Assembly: GCF_003390925.1 (NCBI RefSeq)
Contig: NZ_QUBS01000071.1
Coordinates: 1 to 53,009, forward strand
DNA: 53,009 bases
Reading direction: 5' to 3'
DNA from: Trinickia diaoshuihuensis
Lineage (GTDB): Bacteria > Pseudomonadota > Gammaproteobacteria > Burkholderiales > Burkholderiaceae
The notes beneath the pieces are model-generated. The model had not been told where the DNA came from. It was given only the letters and a program-made list of their open reading frames with translations, and did not search any database. Shown piece by piece: positions 50,132-53,009 of the stretch. The translations under genes and the position numbers were made by a program. The first letter of the stretch is position 1, and each line of letters begins with the position of its first letter.

Positions 50132-51172
50132 ATGTGCGCCATCCGCATTGATCACATCGCATTTCTGACGCCCGGAAATTATCCCGGCGAGGATCCCGTC
50201 AACGGCTTCGAGCGGTCGCTCGAACTGTTTCGGGTGGGCGAAGCGCTCGGCTACGACAGCGCGTGGGTGCGGCAGCGCCATCTCGAATGCGCCGTGTCGT
50301 CCGCCTCGACTTTTCTTGCGGCGGCTAGCCAGCGCACCTCGTGTATCGAGCTCGGCTCGGCGGTCATTCAGATGGGCTATGAGAACCCGTTCAGACTGGC
50401 CGAAGACCTTGCGACCGTGGACATCATCTCCAGAGGCCGGCTCAACGTCGGGCTCAGCGCGGGTGCGCCGAATCATGGCGAGCTGCTCGGCGAGCGGCTG
50501 TTCGACACGGATCCGGGGCTTGTCGATTTTTCCCATGCACGCCTGACGCGATTGCGTCGGAACCTCGAGGGGGAGTGGCTGGGCGACGAGGAAACGTTCG
50601 TCGAATCGGCGGCGGGCCGGGTTCGGCCGCGCGTGACGCCCTACGCGCCGGGCCTCGTGGGGCGGCTGTGGTATGGAGGCGGTTCGCGGCACTCGGCCGA
50701 GTGGGCGGGGCGCAACGGCTTCAACTTGCTGCTCGGCAATATCACGACGGGCGAGGGCACCGACGATTTCCGCGAAGCGCAGTTGCGCCAGATCGAAACG
50801 TTCCGTTCGAACTGGAGTGAGGGGCGGGCGCCGCGCGTCGCGCTGGGGCGCGTGATCGTGCCGACCGACGGCGCCGACGCGGCGACGCGGCGGCGCTACC
50901 AGGCCTTCGCCGAAGCGCGTCACGCGCGGACGCTGGCGCCGCACGGCGAGCGGCGCACGGTGTTCTTGCCGGATTTGGTCGGCCCGGCCGACGAGATCAT
51001 CGATCGGCTGCTGGCGGACCCTGTACTGGAGCAGGTGCGCGAGCTTCGGTTGGAATTGCCCTACGATTTGCCGTTCGACGATTATCGGCAGATTCTCGAG
51101 GATTTCGTCACGCGCATCGCACCCGCGCTAGGCTGGCGGCCATCAACGGAGCGCCGGGCTGCGGCGGCTTGA
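50132..51172 (+). CDS. Luciferase-like (LLM) flavin-dependent monooxygenase
   Basis: A 346-aa enzyme of the LLM class, a TIM-barrel that uses reduced FMN and oxygen. Seen: RIDHIAFLTPGNYPGEDP, GFERSLELFRVGEALGYDSA, FLAAASQRTSCIELGSAV, YENPFRLAEDLATVDIIS, GRLNVGLSAGAP, and LWYGGGSRHSAEWAGRNGFN. It lies 63 bases after the solute-binding protein gene with its own CAGGAAA. The pairing of an amino-acid-type binding protein with an LLM enzyme recalls the ytmI-type loci of Bacillus, which handle cystine and S-modified cysteines; an organosulfur substrate is therefore a guess. A flavin reductase partner is not seen nearby. Confidence 0.9.
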   Translation: MCAIRIDHIAFLTPGNYPGEDPVNGFERSLELFRVGEALGYDSAWVRQRHLECAVSSASTFLAAASQRTSCIELGSAVIQMGYENPFRLAEDLATVDIISRGRLNVGLSAGAPNHGELLGERLFDTDPGLVDFSHARLTRLRRNLEGEWLGDEETFVESAAGRVRPRVTPYAPGLVGRLWYGGGSRHSAEWAGRNGFNLLLGNITTGEGTDDFREAQLRQIETFRSNWSEGRAPRVALGRVIVPTDGADAATRRRYQAFAEARHARTLAPHGERRTVFLPDLVGPADEIIDRLLADPVLEQVRELRLELPYDLPFDDYRQILEDFVTRIAPALGWRPSTERRAAAA

Positions 51173-51230
51173 GCGAGGGTGTTCAACTGAGGATCGGCGT
51201 ACAGCGGAGCCGGATTTACTATGAATTATT

Positions 51231-52186
51231 TACATACCTGCGCTGCAGAACCAGGGCGCCATCGTCGTGTACGTCGATCTATGGAGCCAGGTCCAGGCCA
51301 ACCCTGCCGATCTCGTGACGGGCGCCCTCCAGCAGACCATCAAAGAACTGCAAACGCCAGCGTCGGATCTGTTCGGGCGAATCGGCCGGCAGCTCAAGCG
51401 TGTCTCTGAACTCGACGCAGGCGGGGCGGGGTTCACATTTGGCTTCAGGCTGGATCAGATAGGCAAGCCCGCCGGCCCGACGTTGGCTCAGGTGTTTACT
51501 GAATTGGCCGAGAAGACACGCGCGGATGTCGTGCTCATCATTGACGAGATCCAGCATGCGATGGCCAGCACCTCCGGCAATGATCTGCTGCTTGCGCTGA
51601 AGGCCGCCAGGGACGCGGTGAATCTGCGCCCGGACATGCCGGGGCGACTGTGCATCATCGGTACCGGGTCGCACCGTGCGCAAGTGCAGGAGATGGTCGT
51701 CCGCGGCAACCAGGCCTTCCAGGGCGCATTTTCACAGCCGTTCCCCTTGCTGGGCGAACAGTACGTTGCCTATGTGCTGGATCGGACCAGGAAGCAACTG
51801 GCCGATCGTTCGCCAACCTTGCCAGCGGCGGTCAACGCGTTCGAGCAACTGGGCAGCCGACCGGAGGAACTGCTCAAGGCCCTGATCGCGCTGCGCGACA
51901 GCCCCGCGCATCTCGAGCCGGACACGCAACTGCCCATCATCGTTCAGGCGTTGCGCCAGTGCGCCGCCGATATCGAGATTAACCGGGTCGAGGGATTGGG
52001 CGACCTGGCCATAGCCGTGTATACCGGATCTGCCAGAGCGACGGTCCGGCGGGCGGGCTATACGCCGCCGAGACTGTCAAAGCCTTAGCGGCCGAGGTCG
52101 GTACGCCCGTGTCGCAGAGCTCGGTACAGAACGCGCTTCTGGCGCTCACGGATGCGAACCTCGTGATGTCGACGAGACACGAATGA
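51231..52186 (+). pseudogene. Truncated and frameshifted AAA-type ATPase
   Basis: Remnant of a bacterial ATPase with a C-terminal winged helix. Reading begins abruptly at IPALQNQGAIVVYVDLWS, just past where the Walker A loop (G..RRGKST) should lie; an in-frame stop precedes it at 51222. The Walker B strand is intact (ADVVLIIDEIQHAM), as is sensor-like LCIIGTGSH. Near 52023-52026 the frame shifts: the original frame ends at 52088, while the downstream frame reads RICQSDGPAGGLYAAETVKA and ends in a short winged-helix tail (SQSSVQNALLALTDANLV) with stop at 52184-52186. Two independent lesions make it inactive. Related ATPases are often of the DnaC/NACHT-like, TA- or defence-linked kind; the exact family is uncertain. 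Confidence 0.8.
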
Positions 52187-52299
52187 AACAACTGACGGCG
52201 CCACCTTTGCTCGTGTATGCAGATCTCCAGCGTACGAGGGAACCGCGAAACGTCGAGGCCGCGACGTTGATTCGCCAACAAATGGAGAAGGGCGCGTGA
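52183..52299 (+). pseudogene. C-terminal remnant of an antitoxin-like protein
   Basis: A 38-codon frame whose start ATG overlaps the preceding stop (ATGA) and whose stop overlaps the GTG of the next gene. It reads LTAPPLLVYADLQRTREPRN then VEAATLIRQQMEKGA, like the last 35-40 residues of AbiEi-type (COG5340) antitoxin-domain proteins, in which a VYADLL..GD.R..E.A segment closes the protein. The winged-helix head is gone. Placement just before a nucleotidyltransferase is what is expected of such a pair. The assignment is from motif memory. Confidence 0.5.
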
Positions 52300-52991
52300 C
52301 GGCGATACAACTGAAAACGCCGCTGCCGGAAGGAAAGCGGGCTGTGCTGATAATCATGGACCGCGTTGCCCGGCTGACGAACCTGCGGTACTTCGTTGTC
52401 GGTGCGACGGCGCGAGATATTTTGATGTACCACCTTCATGGATTCCCTCTTAACCGCGCCAGTCGGGAGCCGACGTTCCGACCGGACGCGAAGATCGTGC
52501 ATCGGCTTCACTATTCGCCAGCAGTGGGAGAGGGTTTTCCGGTCGATCTGGTGCCGTTCGGCGGTGTCGAGATTTCCCCCTCGCAGGTGGCATGGCCGCC
52601 AGACATGGCAATCGTGATGAATGTAGCGGGCTATGCCGAAGCGCTCGATAGTGCCGTGACTGTACACATCGCAGATCATTGCGATATCCCCGTTGCGTCG
52701 ATACCGGGCCTCGTGATGACGAAATTGATCGCGTGGCTGGACCGCGGACAGTCCAACCCGAAGGACGCGGTGGATTTTCGGTATCTGCTGGAGAACTATG
52801 CTGCTGCGGGCAATGTCGATAGGCTTTATGGAGAAGAACTGCCGTTGCTCGCGGGATGCGACTATGCGTTCGAGCGCGCCGGCCCGAGACTGCTAGGATT
52901 GGATATAGCGTCCGTCGCTTCTGAGCTAACGTCAATAGTGGTGTATGAACAAATTGACGGCGATCGATTTCAAGCGGCGAGTTTCTGCTGA
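52296..52991 (+). pseudogene. Degenerate AbiEii-like nucleotidyltransferase
   Basis: A 231-aa open frame of the nucleotidyltransferase kind. The start YFVVGATARDILMYHLHGFP is the usual helix-strand with the RD of the family, and later parts (HRLHYSPAVGEGFPVDLVPFGGVE, WPPDMAIVMNVAGYAEAL, LVMTKLIAWLDR, KDAVDFRYLLE) are intact. However, where the catalytic ATRDVDF segment and the following strand should come after GFPLNRAS, the sequence jumps to REPTFRPDAKIVH. About 30 residues including the metal-binding Asp pair appear to be missing, with the frame kept. The protein is therefore probably inactive. GTG start overlaps the remnant upstream. The sequence to the window end (52992-53009) shows nothing. 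Confidence 0.7.
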
Positions 52992-53009
52992 ACCGGCCGA
53001 TCGTCTTGC

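Noticed and set aside
1-53009. CRISPR arrays, rRNA, tRNA or transposase genes
   Set aside because: No regularly spaced short repeats, no recognisable tRNA cloverleaf or rRNA stretches, and no transposase motifs were noticed; a tRNA scan would be needed to be certain.

Overview
The window looks like chromosomal DNA of a beta-proteobacterium of the Burkholderiaceae (Burkholderia, Paraburkholderia or Trinickia type). This is inferred from the high GC content, the codon use, and the mix of a phenazine locus, a bacteriophytochrome, a PQQ dehydrogenase and a two-partner-secretion exoprotein. It is mostly accessory DNA. I saw no tRNA or rRNA genes, insertion sequences or CRISPR arrays.

Region 1 (about 0.1-18.4 kb) is a candidate toxin/natural-product island. 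On the minus strand, apparently in one transcription direction from 17723 down to 119, it carries: an unrecognised 333-aa protein, a small aegerolysin/ET79-like protein, an unrecognised 207-aa protein, a one-module type I polyketide synthase (KS-AT-DH-KR-ACP), a 1373-aa RHS/YD-repeat shell protein, and seven short genes. The shell stops inside the RHS core, just after YSAYG. Six of the short genes begin with a cap of exactly 70 residues that carries the missing end of the RHS core (LGNGYR, LMRF, SPFG, DP[ST]GH), followed by unrelated C-terminal domains of 189-236 residues. The seventh is a cap fragment without a tip domain. This looks like a split RHS toxin: one cage gene with a cassette of interchangeable cap-toxin genes, and no visible immunity genes between them. 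It is the best candidate in the window for an undescribed system. The 15.5-18.4 kb part is clearly AT-richer than its surroundings.

Region 2 (18.5-27.6 kb) is a phenazine locus. A minus-strand operon encodes an acyl-CoA-dehydrogenase-like flavin monooxygenase, PhzG, PhzD, PhzE, PhzF and PhzB. Divergently transcribed from it is a type I DAHP synthase that feeds the shikimate pathway, in place of the type II PhzC known from Pseudomonas. A TetR regulator lies convergent at the operon end. The long divergent intergenic region has two perfect inverted repeats.

Region 3 (27.6-32.8 kb) is signalling: a PAS hybrid histidine kinase divergent from a bacteriophytochrome kinase and its overlapping response regulator.

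Region 4 (32.9-44.6 kb) is surface and periplasm: a two-partner-secretion/GLUG exoprotein, a BON-domain protein, a membrane PQQ glucose-type dehydrogenase, and a compact bcsA-bcsB-bcsC-like cellulose operon without bcsZ or bcsD.

Region 5 (44.6-51.2 kb) has an acetyl-CoA hydrolase/transferase-family CoA-transferase, then a TonB-dependent receptor, a Tat-type periplasmic solute-binding protein and a luciferase-like monooxygenase. The last three suggest uptake and oxidation of a small organic (possibly organosulfur) compound.

Region 6 (51.2-53.0 kb) is an eroded ATPase / antitoxin-like / nucleotidyltransferase module, each gene carrying its own lesion.
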